DNA of 64,000 nucleotides, from NCBI RefSeq assembly GCF_016545825.1, contig NC_052615.1:29819088-29883087 (forward strand), written 5' to 3'. Below the pieces are notes generated by a model that worked only from the letters and a program-made list of their open reading frames with translations, was not told where the DNA came from and did no database searches. A program made the translations under genes and the position numbers. Shown here one piece after another: positions 1 through 12,471 of the stretch. The DNA is from Eucalyptus grandis. Its lineage: Eukaryota; Streptophyta; Magnoliopsida; Myrtales; Myrtaceae. Positions within the stretch are counted from its first letter, which is position 1, and the number at the start of each line of letters is the position of its first letter.

Positions 1-2
1 TT

Positions 3-116
3 GCTGGAGATTCCACTTCAGTTGTGTTCCAAAATGTTAAACCATCGTTTGTTGCATTTAGAAAGTGTAAGCTGCCGACGCCGCCGAGAAAGACAAATTA
101 TGTAGCAAATAAGTAA
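3..116 (+). CDS. C-terminal tail of a gene beginning outside the window
   Basis: An open frame enters from the left edge and ends at TAA 114-116, coding about 37 residues that begin AGDSTSVVFQNVKPSF and end TNYVANK, with a basic, proline-containing tail. No family is recognised. It is read as the last exon because the other two frames give less protein-like text and a plant-type poly(A) signal AATAAA follows at about 229-234. It could be chance open frame; only the rest of the gene would settle it. Confidence 0.5.
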   Translation, partial: AGDSTSVVFQNVKPSFVAFRKCKLPTPPRKTNYVANK

Positions 117-228
117 ATTTGCTCTTATGTGCACTTCCTTTGGATTTTGGTTCCTTATGCTTGTGTGGTGTGTGCAGCAAATCTGTTTTCTTGATTGATA
201 AGATCGTCTGTCCTGTGCCTTCAGACTA

Positions 229-234
229 AATAAA
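229..234 (+). promoter_or_regulatory. Probable poly(A) signal of the gene entering from the left
   Basis: AATAAA lies about 115 bases after the TAA at 114-116, a normal spacing for a plant near-upstream element. The surroundings are T-rich, as expected of a 3' untranslated region. Confidence 0.4.
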
Positions 235-1539
235 ATGAAAAAAGCCTTGTATATTTAATAAGCTATTGTTTAGAGGATAAATTTCGTCCTTTCGTTTATT
301 ATGTTGCCCGCTCTTTGCAGGACAAATCCCTGATTTTGAAGTTATAACTGCTGAAGTCTGTCTGTTACATTTAAAAGGTTTGAATTATTTTTTGCATTCC
401 CGTCAAGATTAGAAATAGAAACCCTATGAGAATATTTTATATGTTCCAAGTGTCAAACATTTAATTGTCGTGAAGGTCCTAGGTTTGGGATTTTTTTCTA
501 AAAGTCAACGTCAAAGTGCACGAACTGCAATATTTTGATTAAACAAGAAATAAAAGTAAATGTTAATCCGGTCTGAATCAGACAGACGTTGGACAAGCGA
601 TTATAGCTGAATGCACGTGATGGGATATTTGGCATTCTGACACAACTCAATGAACATGATGTAATACTAGGCATTCTGATGGGCCAAACGAAATATTATA
701 TATCATCGGTTTTCAGAAGTCTACTATCAATAGGAAAATTGATGTATGAATATAAATTCGATTTTAAACATTTTAATTTTGTCCATACAATTTAAAACTT
801 TTATGCTAAATTCAAACATAATTCTTTCAGCTAATTACATAGGAAATTAATGATGTGGCATCGCTAACTATCTTACATGGCATTAATCCTTGCCCCAAGA
901 CCTATCCCTCATCTTGACCCTTTTAAATATTAAATTGAAAGTTTATTCTTATATGATTTATGTAAAACGGGTGTTTGCTATCACTTTATCAAACTACTAC
1001 ATGACAATCATTTTTTTCCTTACTTTTTTTAGGTTAAGGAAAACCGATTGACACCAATTTAAATAAATTTTTAGGATACAAATTTAGTACAATGTAAAGA
1101 TAGATGAGAAGAACTAGACAAGATGTGATCCCTCAATAGAAATCACCCCCGAACGAATTGGCTTATTTGAAGTGGATTTCAGCCATTCATAGTGTATATG
1201 GTAACATTTTTGTTTTTGAAAATAATTTTTATTCATAAATAATTTTTTATATTTTATTATTCGTATAAATTTCTAAGTAGAACACATTTGGCAATACATT
1301 TACTCTAAACCGCACTCGGGTAACATATTTACTTCACGTTAAGGTTTCGTGAAATGAATTATTTGGCCAAAATAACTTCGTTTGTATTGTCAACATTATT
1401 CTCCTTTTGGCTTTCTAGTAGGTCGACTTTTAATTATTTTTATTAATAAAATACATGGTCGGACATACTTTTAACATTTTCTTTTTGTGACTTTTGCCCA
1501 ACTTTGAAAACACTACTCGAAAATCAAGACGTTTTGTGG

Positions 1540-1542
<3 letters not shown>

Positions 1543-1574
<32 letters not shown>
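1543..1574. repeat. (GA)16 microsatellite
   Basis: Uninterrupted GA dinucleotide run, about 60 bases upstream of a TATA-like motif. Confidence 0.95.
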
Positions 1575-1578
<4 letters not shown>

Positions 1579-3558
1579 TGGGGCCCATGTTTTTGAATGC
1601 TGAAAATCAGAAAAGCGAAGGGGGTGCTATAGGGCTATAAAGGTTGTGCGCTCCAGCTGCAGGGGGCGGACTTCAAATCCAAATTCAAATTTCATGCAAT
1701 CCGAGCTTGGTAGCAGAATATCCGACAGTCCCTTTCACCCCCGGCCTCCACTCACCGACGCGTGCCCGTCTCCTCCCTCGTTTCTCCCGGTTTCCTTAAT
1801 TTGCTCCCCGTTTCGCCATCGCGCGGCTCTTTAGGAACGGAGTGGAGTCCGTTCGTCCCGTTTTCACGCGATTCTTTTTCCGGTTTTGAAGCTCTGTCGA
1901 GGGCCTAGACACTGCCTTAAGTTCGGATCCTAGGACTCAGGTTTAACCTGTTGAGATCTAGGGTATGATCCATTGAAGACTTGGATCTGATTGTCGCGGC
2001 AATCGGATGTGGACGACGAGGGCCTGGAGGGCCTAGGTTGCAACTACTGATGATTCTAGCCTAACCGCTAGCCGAATGGGAGAAGGTGGTGGTCTTATCG
2101 TCATCGGTGGAGGCAATGATGAATTTTTAGGAAAGGTGTCGATTTTAAAAGCATAAATTACTATTGAGCATAGAAACATTATCGTGTCATGTAATTTTAC
2201 ATATCGATGTGAAAGAAACCTAAAAAGAGAAAAGTTGTTATCAATAACAACTAAGAAGAAACGAGAGCAACAAAGGTTGTCACCCCATTTTCGACCACCA
2301 TAGGGACTTTAACCAGACTTTGTTGGGAAGCATCATCACCGATCTTCACCAGGAAGAGAGAGAAAGAGAGAGATTGCAATCCTACCTCTATTAGAGTAGG
2401 GGCAAAGCATGAGTCGTGATCCTCGCCATCGATTGTAACTAATTACGTGAGGACTCGCGAGGCGGCAAGGTGAGGATTGAGACCTCACTGCCCGATCTCT
2501 CTCTCTCTCTCCGCCTCCTCCATTGATAGAGCTTAAGGGGAAGGCCACTGACCCCTGGCCGCTGGTGGTGGCCATGCCCGGGTGATCCAACCGCACAATC
2601 TCCACTCTTCTTATGAAAGCTTTGCTTGAGTTTTTCCACGTGCACTCACTTTGTCAATTTCTCTCCCTTTGTTTCTTCATTATAAACTCTACATGTGCCA
2701 TTTCAACGCCAAAGAAGTACCATTCTTGCTAAATGGCACCCCTCATATGGCAGCCAACTACAGTGCTTTCGTTCTAGAAATGTAGATAGTTTGAGGATAT
2801 CGGTGCATACAAATAAATGAAGGACCAAATGGCACCAACAAGATGAATGGCTAGCGCCATGCCCCACCCAAAAATAAATAAGGGTACACAAGATGGGCGA
2901 CGTGGGACACTCAAAAACACAATCCCTACCCCATCCGTCCTTTGTGATGCCTACACGTGATCCTTGTCCCGTCGCCCTATGTCATGGTCAAGCGAGGGGC
3001 GGGACATCATTGTGATCAATATGGATGTGACCATGATATGGAAAAAATCGAATCAACTAAGAAGTGTATTAGAGAATACGCTTGGTTTGAATATTTGATC
3101 GCTACTTAGATATTTTGGCACGTTCATTTATTGCACCTCGTGTGAATTATAAAAAGATCCAAGTTATGGCTAGTAGAGAACGGGGATAATTGTACGAAAA
3201 AGTCATAAAAATATTGCACGGCGATCAATTTAGTTCTAAATCTTTTACTTGTATCGATTTATATTTGAACTTTTTGGTGATTGGAGTCATTCTAACCAAT
3301 TTTAGCTTAAAATTACTAACATCGATTGTCCTATATAAAATGCTAGCGTAAAAGGATTAGCACTTATATTGATAATTTATGCTATAAAATATTTTTCAAT
3401 ATTTTTCACGAGAAAAAAGAATTGAGATAGGCAATTAATGAAAAGTGATATCAACATTTTATGGGGAAAAAATCCGTGGGTTATACTTTTATGTGAAAAT
3501 TGACATATATCATATAAAACTTGTCATGGATTATTGTCAAATCTCCATCCTAACCATA

Positions 3559-3612
3559 ATGAAAGCTTTTAGGTACTTTTCAAGCATGAAAGCTTTTAGG
3601 TACTTTTCAAGC
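3559..3612. repeat. Perfect 27-bp tandem duplication
   Basis: A 27-base segment starting ATGAAAGCTTTTAGG and ending TTTTCAAGC occurs twice back to back without mismatch. Confidence 0.9.
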
Positions 3613-4480
3613 ATGATTTGTATCAAGCATCATGAGTAATCTTTGTTTTTTCTTGAAATAACAACAATTTTTTATGTATAAACCAATCTGAGCAAATGGG
3701 TTTTTTTCCATCCGAAACATTTAAAAGATCCCTCAAGTCAACTTTAATCTACTGTGTATTACTTTTCTGCCCGACACGAAGAAATATCTTATGCGATGTC
3801 ACGCGACAATGGTGACACTATATGACCAATTAATTTATATTGATGTTCGTATAGGGTACGAGTCTCACCCTATCGATGCCCGTATGTGCATGCATTTCGC
3901 CTTTCGACTGATCGGTTACTTCACGCATCGATTTCGCACGGCATGTCCTCCATCACATGAAATACGTTCTCTCCTTTGACGGGACAAAAAGACTCGAGCA
4001 TGAAACGCTCGTTACTTGGGCAAGGAGTTTGACCAGAACCGAGCGTTACGGGCAATACCCGGTAAACCGGTTGGCACGGTGACGGTCGCGAAGAAAGATG
4101 GCGAGCGTGCTGCACACGCGCGGCGTTCCGTTCCTATTGGCAGTTGGCGAGCATTAACTGTCCTTCTCCCTCTTCCAAACAGTATTATTGTCTAAAAAAA
4201 CAAGTTTTTTTTTAATGTAAAAAATATGGCCAATTATTTTAGCTCCTTTTAAGGAAGAAAAACTATAAAATGTCGTTTACCATTTTTTTTCTCAAATCAC
4301 TACAAAATTACATATAATACCCAAAATTTCTCAAAAGGAAAAAAGCCCAGTATTAATGAGAAATTGAATTAAATCATCGAATTTAATGAGGACCATATTA
4401 AGCGTTGTACTTATGCTTAGTTAATGTAAAGGATTCTATTCAAATATGCACTGTGGTCTGCATCTGTTCACTTGCCTCCT

Positions 4481-4490
<10 letters not shown>

Positions 4491-4518
<28 letters not shown>
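4491..4518. repeat. (CT)n microsatellite in the presumed promoter or leader of the SAP30-like gene
   Basis: CT-rich run with one TTT interruption, upstream of the predicted leader exon. CT-rich tracts are common at plant transcription starts. Confidence 0.85.
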
Positions 4519-4808
4519 TTCTATTCATATTTGGAATTATTGAGAGGACAGAGCAGAGCACACTGATCAGCATTCAGCAGTTGGCTTCCTCAAAAGCTGT
4601 GCTTGGGAATTTCAAACTCTCCCCCATGCAAGCAGCCATCCATCCCCCATCTGCCTTCTATCCGTTCTCCGCCTCGCTATCCTCGCCATTCTCGTTTGAT
4701 CTTCCCCAGATCAAGAAGTTGAACTCAAGAAGGCACCTTTCCCTCTTTCTCTCAAGCCCTGTTCTATTGGTTTCCGCATTCGGGTTTTGCCCTTTGCCGT
4801 CCGTACAG

Positions 4809-5875
4809 GTAAGCGTGTGGCTGTGGGAGTGAGTGAGTGAGTGAGTGGTGTTTGGTGTTCGTGATCGCGACGGTTGGTCGACTTCCATGTTCACGCATTC
4901 CCTTTGGAACGAGCTTTTCATGGAATTTATCGAGCGATAAAGGAGTACAATTTCCAAAATGGGTGGATTTTTCCGGCATTCCCCCCATTGAGCTCTTCCC
5001 AGCTCCAGAGATTTCGTTGTCGCCTTTGATCGATTCTTTTGACTTCTGCCCTTCTTTTTGTGTGAAACGAAAGCTGAAAAGATTTCAACTTGACTCTCCC
5101 TCGTTATTGATTTTGTTCCTGCTGATCTTTTCTGTTCTGGGTTTCACTCCTTCCACATCAGGTTTTATAAATTTGAAGAAAAGGTTTTTTTTTTTTTTTT
5201 TTTGCCTGATGCTCTGTTCCTCTTAGGGATTTGATGATCTATCGCTGAAGGAGAAGTAGAAAATTTGAGAATTGCCACTCCATGTTTTTGCAAGTTCCAT
5301 AACCTGAGGGGAAAAAAATAAAAAAAAGAGAGAAAGAAAGGAAGAAGCATATGTTACAAAATCTCCAATTTCTTTATTCTAATGAGCTTTTGTCTTTTCT
5401 GTGTACAAAAGTCGCCGTTTCCTATTTCTCGCAGAAAATTAAGCAAATTATCAGTTTGAAAGAACCTAGCGTAGATTTAGTGAAGTGCTTACCTTTTTCT
5501 TTAATCTTCTCTTCTTTTTGAAAATGATGGAAAGTGTACGCGTACCCAATGTACTGTAAATTGATGTCACTCTGACTTGGAAGCAGAGCCCAAATGGCTG
5601 AATCACCAATAAATCCATTCACGCATTCATTGTGAACCCAATTTTGCATCCTTGGAATCGTCCTTTATTCAGGCACGCACTTGGAAAATTCGTGTCAGAC
5701 TCATTCATCTCCATTTACTGTTAGCCCTCTCTCTCTCTCTCTTGGGTCTTTCCATATCTGATGGCATGAAATTGAAGAAGCTCACAAACTCTGTGTTGTC
5801 TCTCTGCATTCTTTAATGGTACATTCTGATCTTCTTCTCCTTCTTCTTCTGCTTCTGCTTCTTCTTCTTATTCAG
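4809..5875 (+). other. Probable 5'-leader intron of the SAP30-like gene
   Basis: A strong donor CAG|GTAAGC at 4808/4809 and a pyrimidine-rich acceptor TTATTCAG|GAGG at 5875/5876 bound about 1.07 kb without a long ORF. Leader exon 2 would be 5876-6185, joining the ATG at 6186. The transcript start is inferred upstream, near 4.5-4.6 kb. This is splice-signal reading only, with no transcript evidence. Confidence 0.55.
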
Positions 5876-6185
5876 GAGGTCCAGCTGAAGCGAAGGAACT
5901 TTCTTTGGGGAGGATGTTAGCCTGTAGTTTCATGAACTGCCGCTCTGTCATTGACCTTGCTTTCTTGCCATTCAAATTGCAAAATTCCAACTTCAACGTG
6001 ACCCGAGATTTCGAATTTTGAGGAGATCTCTTTAGACGAATCATTACTCTCCCTGAAAATTGATGGTTTTTTAGTTCGCAAGAAAATGCATTTGCCTTTT
6101 GCATAATTGGTGTTCTGGGTATTACTCCAAAAGGTGGGAATTTGGACTATCAAACTTGGTTTAGTTGGGTTCCAATTTGAGAGAA

Positions 6186-8185
6186 ATGTTAGAGGAGCCT
6201 CAGTTTTGCGCTTCTCGGGTTTTGTCGCCGTTTCGCGAGGAAAGTGGCGATGAGGAGCTCTCCGTCCTTCCGAGGCACACCAAAGTCATCGTGACTGGAA
6301 ATAACAGGACTAAGTCTGTATTAGTGGGACTTCAAGGCGTTGTCAAGAAGGCGGTCGGCCTCGGTGGCTGGCACTGGCTGGTATATCTCCTCTCTTGTGC
6401 ATCCATAGTTTTGCTCTAGCTAGATTAGTGATTTTGTATCCATCCGTCTGGGCTAATTGTCCTGTGAATTAAGAAAGTGATCATCTGGACATTTTGACTT
6501 TTAGTATTAGAGTGTCTAGTTGTGACGTCCTATCAATGAACAGAAACGATTGGTTGTTGAGGAGAATTGTCTGGGACATGTTTGCCTGCCCTGTTTCTGC
6601 TTGGATGGAGTGAGAGAAATAACTCATCAAAGTTTCATTTAATTTGTCCTTTCTATGACAGTGCTGGAAAAAAGTGCTAGAACTCTACTAAATCTGAAGT
6701 TAGTTCAGCATCTGAATGTCCCATGAGATGGTCCATGGTTGGTACTCTGTTTAAAATATGATGGTGGTGTAATATTTTATTAGCGAATCTTGCAAAGTTT
6801 GATTGTATATTTTGTTTATTGTTGGCAATATGGCCTTTAAGCAAATATCAAGGATTGCGTGAAGTGGGTAATCAATATTAACTACACCCTTTCAGATGAC
6901 GAACAGAGCAAATTGTGGTGGAGTGCAATGATTGTTCAATTTAATTTAATACTACCACTTGATCATGAAAGTTCCATCAGAAGAAACTCCTGGAAAGCAA
7001 ATTAATTTGTTAAGTTGTCATTGACCTTCTGTACGAAGACACTCATTATCCCTCCACAACACTACTGACAATATCTGTCTTTGTCAAAACTCAACATGTT
7101 TTTTCTTGTTAATTAGTTAAAATGGTCATGTTAGACTCTGATATCGATTGGGAATTAAACATTTGGACAGAAGTTTCACTTCAAATAACTGAGACAAGGA
7201 TACTTGGTGCTGCAGGTTCTGAAAAATGGGGTTGAAGTTAAGCTACAAAGGAACGCGTTAAGTGTGATCGAACATCCAACGGGCAATGAAGAGGATGATG
7301 ATCATGATTTCGACTCTAGTAGTGGCTCTGAAACTGTTGAAAAGGATCGTGATTTCTGTATGTGGTGTTTTGGTTCTTTTATTATAGTGTCTGAACTTGT
7401 TTCTTTAGTTGTATTGTTAATCTCACATCTTCTAGGAAAACTTTCTAAGGTGCTGTTTTCATCCAAACAGCCAGTTGCTTTGACTTCCACAAATTCGGCA
7501 AGCCAAGAGGTAGGCATACGAGGCCATGGATCACATCTGCACCAACAAAATCAGTGAATCGAGGATGCTATCGAGATGTACAGTCCATTATTCAGACTCC
7601 TCAGCTGGTAAGAAAATTATGACGCTTTTATGTGGTATTTTGGATCACTTCTTGTCCTTGTTAAACTGATCTCTGTCCTTAAGAAAGTAACCTGATATAT
7701 TCATCATAATGCAAGTAACATAAAGCAAATCTTTTGTACACCTTGCAAACTTTTCCAATAGCAGCAACAAAAGTTTAGGTCTCTGACCATGTGATGATAC
7801 CCATTCATTCCACACCTCAAGCCATGGATAGCTGCGAGAAAGTAAATATGTGTTTTAGGTCATCGATGCTTCACTTAACTACTTAAGCTGCCAATTACAA
7901 GAGTAACAGTAGGTTTTAACATTAAGGTTTTGCTGAAAGTTTACGAATTCTTTGTTATTTGCTCTTCAGAGGGTAAACCTGGCGAAACTAGGAACAAATT
8001 CGCTGTGGAGATACTGCAAACATTACAAACTCGTAAGTCTATCTGGCAAATTTCTTATACATAACTTGTTACATCCGGAGGGTTGTCTGCTCAGCTTTGC
8101 TCTTGATGTTCTGTACGTAGGTGAACACCAGTTCCCATCTTGGAAGGGAGCAAATGCTTAAAGCTGTGGGTCGGCATTTTGCATC

Positions 8186-8221
<36 letters not shown>

Positions 8222-8385
8222 ATGCGCTTGCGTGTTTTTTCTCTCTCTCTCTGTGGAAACATGAAACTTACTCCATCTGCATATGTTATGTACAAATGTT
8301 GCAGCAAGTGAACGAGGCAGAGGTGATCAAGGACTTCATCCGTCTGGCGAAGAGACAGAAAGCGGGCAGCACCTGCGATTACTGA
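6186..8385 (+). CDS. AFR1/AFR2: SAP30-like histone deacetylase complex subunit (SAP30_Sin3_bdg domain), 7 coding exons
   Basis: Exons 6186-6380, 7216-7357, 7471-7607, 7779-7841, 7970-8032, 8121-8189 and 8305-8385 join in phase to 750 nt, 249 residues. The N-terminal block (SGDEELSVLPRHTKV, then a lysine/glycine-rich segment around VLVGLQGVVKKAVGLGG) and the C-terminal Sin3-binding-like region from about residue 180 (VNLAKLGTNSLWRYCKHYKL, later VGRHFASQ and VIKDFIRLAKRQK) match the plant SAP30 family as I recall it (Arabidopsis AFR1/AFR2). Such proteins tether Sin3-type deacetylase complexes in the nucleus; AFR1/2 act on flowering time. The ATG at 6186 is the first in frame; a longer open frame begins only at a TTG. 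Intron 6 starts directly with a CT microsatellite. Splice boundaries are inferred; exons 3 and 4 are the least certain because they are the least conserved. Confidence 0.85.
8191..8217. repeat. (TC)n microsatellite abutting the donor of intron 6
   Basis: The intron following exon 6 of the SAP30-like gene begins GTCTCTCTCT, so the dinucleotide run starts within the 5' splice site itself. A second short CT run lies at about 8239-8252. Confidence 0.85.
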
Positions 8386-8389
8386 GAAC

Positions 8390-10787
8390 TCCTGGAATGT
8401 CGGGATGCTTGTGATTAGAGTGTACACTCCTCAAAACCCTAACACCTTTAGATTGACTGATAGAATGATGTGTGGAAAACGGTTGATATGAGCAAAAACC
8501 ATGTCCCATTATCTTCTCGCAGATCCTAACCCATTTTAGTCGTGACTGGGAGACTCATGCAACGTGACTCCATTTTAACTGTTAATTCCAACTTAGCGGT
8601 CCCCCGCTCCCCATCCCTTCTCCAATCAATCGAATATTCTCTTCGCCCTCCGTCGCGCGGCACTCGAAAAACATCGAAACAAGGGATGACTCAGAATCCA
8701 AAAACACAAATGCCGATGCATCCTTCGCAATTTGCTCCAATCGTTCGTGACATGCTTAGCCGATAAGAGTTTGGCAACTTGGAGGAGGCTGTTCTTCCCT
8801 CGATTCAAGGTCCCTCGGCATGATTTTCAATCATGACGGACCGGATGATGTTACCATAATTGGCTTGGTTAACTGGTGTCGTTGTCACCCCAATTAATTT
8901 TTTCATTGAAAATGGTTAGTGTCCCAAGGCAAGGGGGACAGGCCAGGCTGTCACGAGACATTATGCGACAGATGGGGTGATGCCGACATTTTCCTCATGA
9001 CAACATGATGTGATGTTGGAATTGAAACGCCCCCGCCAAATTTCTTCCCTCTTTTAATGGGCTCGCGGGGTCCATTCCAAAAGCTCCCTCCCTCTCCCGT
9101 CAAAACGGGCATTGAACGACAAAAGCTTTGCGTGGAGTGCGTCGATGGAGTCGTTTTCATAATAAAAATGATGAGTTATTGCCATACTGTGTAGAGTTTC
9201 GAAATCGACGTGAAAGGAAAGTCCAATTCGAAGTCTAGAGAGATTTTTTGCAGTTCATTTGTCATTGGATTCCTATCCTTTTTGTTGGTTTGTTGGAACT
9301 GAGAAAGAATGAACATAAGACCCTGTTTTTTTTGGGACGCCGACGGAGGTTGTATTATAATTTGTATCATTTGTCATTTTGTCTTTGGCAAAGGACAATA
9401 TGTTGAGCTTCATTTTATTATGATGCTCATTTTTATCCTTCAGCTTCAGATGTTGATTTTCACCCAACAAAAAGTACTACCTAATGGGGTTAACACCACA
9501 AAAAAAAAGTCTCAAACTGGTATACTCATGCTTCATTTATTCAAAGTTAATTCGTGTCATAAAAAATTTCAAGTTAGCATATTCACGATAATCTACCATC
9601 CGTTAACTTCTATTCAATATCCCCATTAAATCCCAACGTGGAAACACGCGTGGCAAACAACTTGGATGATCGGATGTGACGTGGATCCAACGTGGAAATT
9701 CAATGTAAATGGGTCTCTTAAGTGACGTTAATTTAGGGAAGCCCGATTTGAAGAAAATGGACCCAAATTGAAAAGATCTACTAATTTTTCCCCAATAACC
9801 CCCTCCCATTTTGAAAGTCCACTAAGATCCCTAATTTTGCCACAATTTTGCCCTAATATTTTGGTAGATTTGTCAAGGGTACATTAAGTTTGTGATTTTA
9901 TGTAACATGAACATTAATTTAAGATAAATGCGACACAAATATCAATTTGGGTATTTTTGCGAGATGAAAATGAGTTTGGGATAAATGAGGCATTGGTGTG
10001 GCATTTTGGTATCTTTTGTTATATGAAAATTAGTTTGGGATAAATATGTCATGGGTGTAGGAGTTTGAGATTTTTATTGATGTTAGCCATTTGATTTGTT
10101 TATCATTTTGTGGCCACACAACAAAATTCTTCATAGGAGCTTAGTACTTGGTAGGGACTATTTTCAGATATTTCATTTAACGGGCTAAGGGGTATTAACC
10201 CTTTTATTGGACCTTGTTGGGCTTTTTAAGCGGGCCAAACATGGTGAAGATACCAAATTTCATGTGACATTCTTGTCCTCATTGTTGGCTATCAAAAGAG
10301 GATTTTGGAGCATAGTGCAATTCCCAAATTAAAGTTTAGCTTTAGATGAACCTTCTCTCTCTCTCTCCCTCTTCCTGCACTTCTGGTAACATTTTATGAG
10401 AGCAAGCTTTTTACAAAGACTTTGTAAGAAACTTAAAAAAAGGCCAATTTCTGTATCATGGAGGTGAAGCCCCCCACCATCAACAATCAAGTGAGCATTT
10501 CGAGTTTTAAGAAAGTCATAATCGGAGTTTTAACGCGTCGTTGCTTATTGAGCTTTTAATCCGTCAAGCTTGGGAGAGGATCGATAATTTTTTGCCGTTA
10601 AAATTATGCAAACTATAACTAACTATTCTTTATGAATTCACTTTGTTTTGTGGGTTTCGGAAAACCAAAATAAAAGGCATCTCTTACGATTCACGTGGGA
10701 TTTAACCATATTTTTACTATTCTTATTCCTAAGCATAAAAAAATTTATAAGTTAAATAAAGTTTTTAGTGAAAAAGGGCAGAACCGA
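8390..10787. other. Intergenic region between the SAP30-like gene and tRNA-Thr
   Basis: AT-rich sequence without a supported gene. The first few hundred bases are probably 3' untranslated region of the upstream gene. At about 9900-10065 there is a degenerate short tandem repeat in which a motif like AGTTTGGGATAAAT recurs roughly every 60 bases. A short CT run is present at about 10353-10370. Confidence 0.55.
9900..10065. repeat. Degenerate tandem repeat, period about 60 bp
   Basis: Three imperfect units share the order 'ATGAAAAT(G/T)AGTTTGGGATAAAT...GTGT'. The first unit is the most diverged. No coding potential is seen. Confidence 0.5.
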
Positions 10788-10859
10788 GCCCTTATAGCTC
10801 AGTGGTAGAGCGTCAGTCTTGTAAACTGAAGGTCCGTAGTTCGATCCTGCGTGAGGGCA
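10788..10859 (+). tRNA. trnT-UGU: tRNA-Thr (anticodon UGU)
   Basis: A 72-nt cloverleaf reads cleanly. The acceptor stem GCCCTTA pairs with TGAGGGC, with one G-U. The D arm is GCTC/GAGC, and the anticodon stem TCAGT/ACTGA encloses loop CTTGTAA, giving anticodon TGT. The T arm is CGTAG/CTGCG around TTCGATC, and the discriminator base is A. Internal A and B boxes (GTTCGATCC at 10839-10847) and a T5 stop for RNA polymerase III follow nuclear gene style. No intron and no encoded CCA. It decodes ACA threonine codons. Confidence 0.96.
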
Positions 10860-10862
10860 CTC

Positions 10863-10867
10863 TTTTT
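10863..10867 (+). terminator. RNA polymerase III T-run terminator of tRNA-Thr
   Basis: A T5 stretch lies four bases after the discriminator base, the usual pol III termination signal. Confidence 0.75.
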
Positions 10868-10869
10868 GC

Positions 10870-12470
10870 CTTTTCTTCTCCTTCTGTATCTGTCTCTCTC
10901 TCTCTCGGTGTTTTTGCTTGAATTCAGATTGGATTTGAGGACACCGTGCTGGATATTTTGAACTGCAGATTTTTCATATCACACCATTCATTCCGGCCGG
11001 CGTGAGATCGGAAGGCGGCTTAAGGCAGGCAAAGCCGCGTTTCGTTTTGGTTCGATCATCGGTATAGTACAAAGGACAGGATTGTTGGTGGATGCCGAAG
11101 CCGAAACTCGAGAATGTCTCATGAACTATATGAACAACAACGTCAAGAAACCAATGGTCACAAAATTCACCATCTCCTCCTCAAGCTTCCTTCATGTGTC
11201 TCCTGGGGATCTTTCCGACTCTCTTTTGACCCTCTCATACATCACACATGCCTACATTCTGCAATTGGAAGTATATGAAGGTCATTGGTTCACCCTGCCG
11301 AATCACAGAATCCTGACAAAGTTACTCCGTCACCGGCGAATTCTGACGCATGATCGTAACTTTTGAAATGGGTTAGCAATTTGGTGTCTGTAACTCTCAT
11401 TATTGCGCCGTAATCTTCTAATGAGGTTTTTAGGCCGAAGATTTGCATAATCGTCCATTGACATCACAGGCAGGTTGCCAAATTTTCGGGCCCAGATTCT
11501 CACCTGTAATTCTAGTACTTCTTGAACATGATGAGAATAGATTAGTTCTTCTACTGGCAAGTTTCAACAGAATAATCATGAAGGCGTACTGCGACAGATC
11601 AAATCGATCTTATGCAGGATCAAGGAGGAGAGAAGACCAATCATATAGTTCAGAGTTAGAGATCTGGTTGGAACTACAACTTCAAGACGACAACTTAGCA
11701 ATGCTCTTGAGCTCTTGTTAAATGTAGGTTCCAGAAACTATTGAAGGGTTCTTAATCTTCTTGAACAATAATTAATTTCTGCAAATAAAAAGAAATGGCA
11801 AAAATGAAACTCGCCCAGAAAATAGTTACCCCGGTAGCGTGCATGCACCGAGAAACACACTAGACTTCCCCTAAATTTCTATTGTCATCTTTGATACCCT
11901 TCTGTCAGAAACTGAAGCTTCTGACATCTTGCATATAATCAGCTATCCCTGATTTTATAAAAGCTTACCACCGATTCAACAATGCAAAAAGAAGACTGCA
12001 CATAGTCACTTTGCAATCTCCATTGAGTCTCCAACAAGCTTTAGCCATGAAGGAAGAAATAGATGCATAGATAGCCGCTGTTTAGGCAAGTCGATAGCTG
12101 ATTTTTTAAAAATAAAATAAAAATTGATGCTGCTTTAAGTGCTTCAGTCCGGTTCTACTAGTAAATAAAATGAAACATTTTGCTTTGCACAGACCAATTT
12201 CTCAGAGCAGATACCAAGAAAAAAGATTTGAAGCTTAGTATAACACTTTAACAACAATTTTCTATGTCAAAAGCTATACAACCTCCTGTCAAACTGAGGC
12301 TAGTGAATCTCAAGATGATAAGGCGGGGTAGGATCAGAGAACTTGTCAGTCATCTTATGAATAACAAGATAATGGTATACAAACTTCTCTGGGGAATTTC
12401 GAAGCGGGTTTATTGGATACTCTCCTATGAATCTAATCTGATTTTTCTTTGCTTGCCTGAAAAGTAAAGA
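10870..12470. other. Intergenic region, may include the 3' UTR of the TNP gene
   Basis: No recognisable gene. Open frames of 94 and 92 codons exist near 11.1-11.7 kb, but they start at non-ATG codons or lack family resemblance and code no recognisable motif. The part nearest 12470 is probably 3' untranslated sequence of the minus-strand TNP gene. Confidence 0.5.
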
Positions 12471-12471
12471 T

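Larger units (their letters stand above)
240..4440. other. Intergenic region, no supported gene
   Basis: AT-rich sequence with only short chance ORFs. It holds a (GA)16 microsatellite at 1543-1574, a TATA-like motif near 1635 followed by C-rich leader-like sequence to about 1900, a GA/CT-rich patch at 2360-2520, and a perfect 27-bp direct duplication at 3559-3612. No RNA gene or transposon protein was recognised. Confidence 0.6.

Noticed and set aside
4446..5226. Open frames of 128-129 codons in the leader region of the SAP30-like gene
   Set aside because: They are low-complexity CT-rich and poly-T translations that cross the predicted leader intron donor, without any domain.
10788..10859. 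Organelle-derived tRNA insertion
   Set aside because: The gene has a clean nuclear-type T-run stop and its flanks show no chloroplast or mitochondrial sequence that I recognise.
11082..11721. Two plus-strand open frames of 92-94 codons next to tRNA-Thr
   Set aside because: No recognisable family, non-ATG or doubtful starts, and stops shortly after in all frames.
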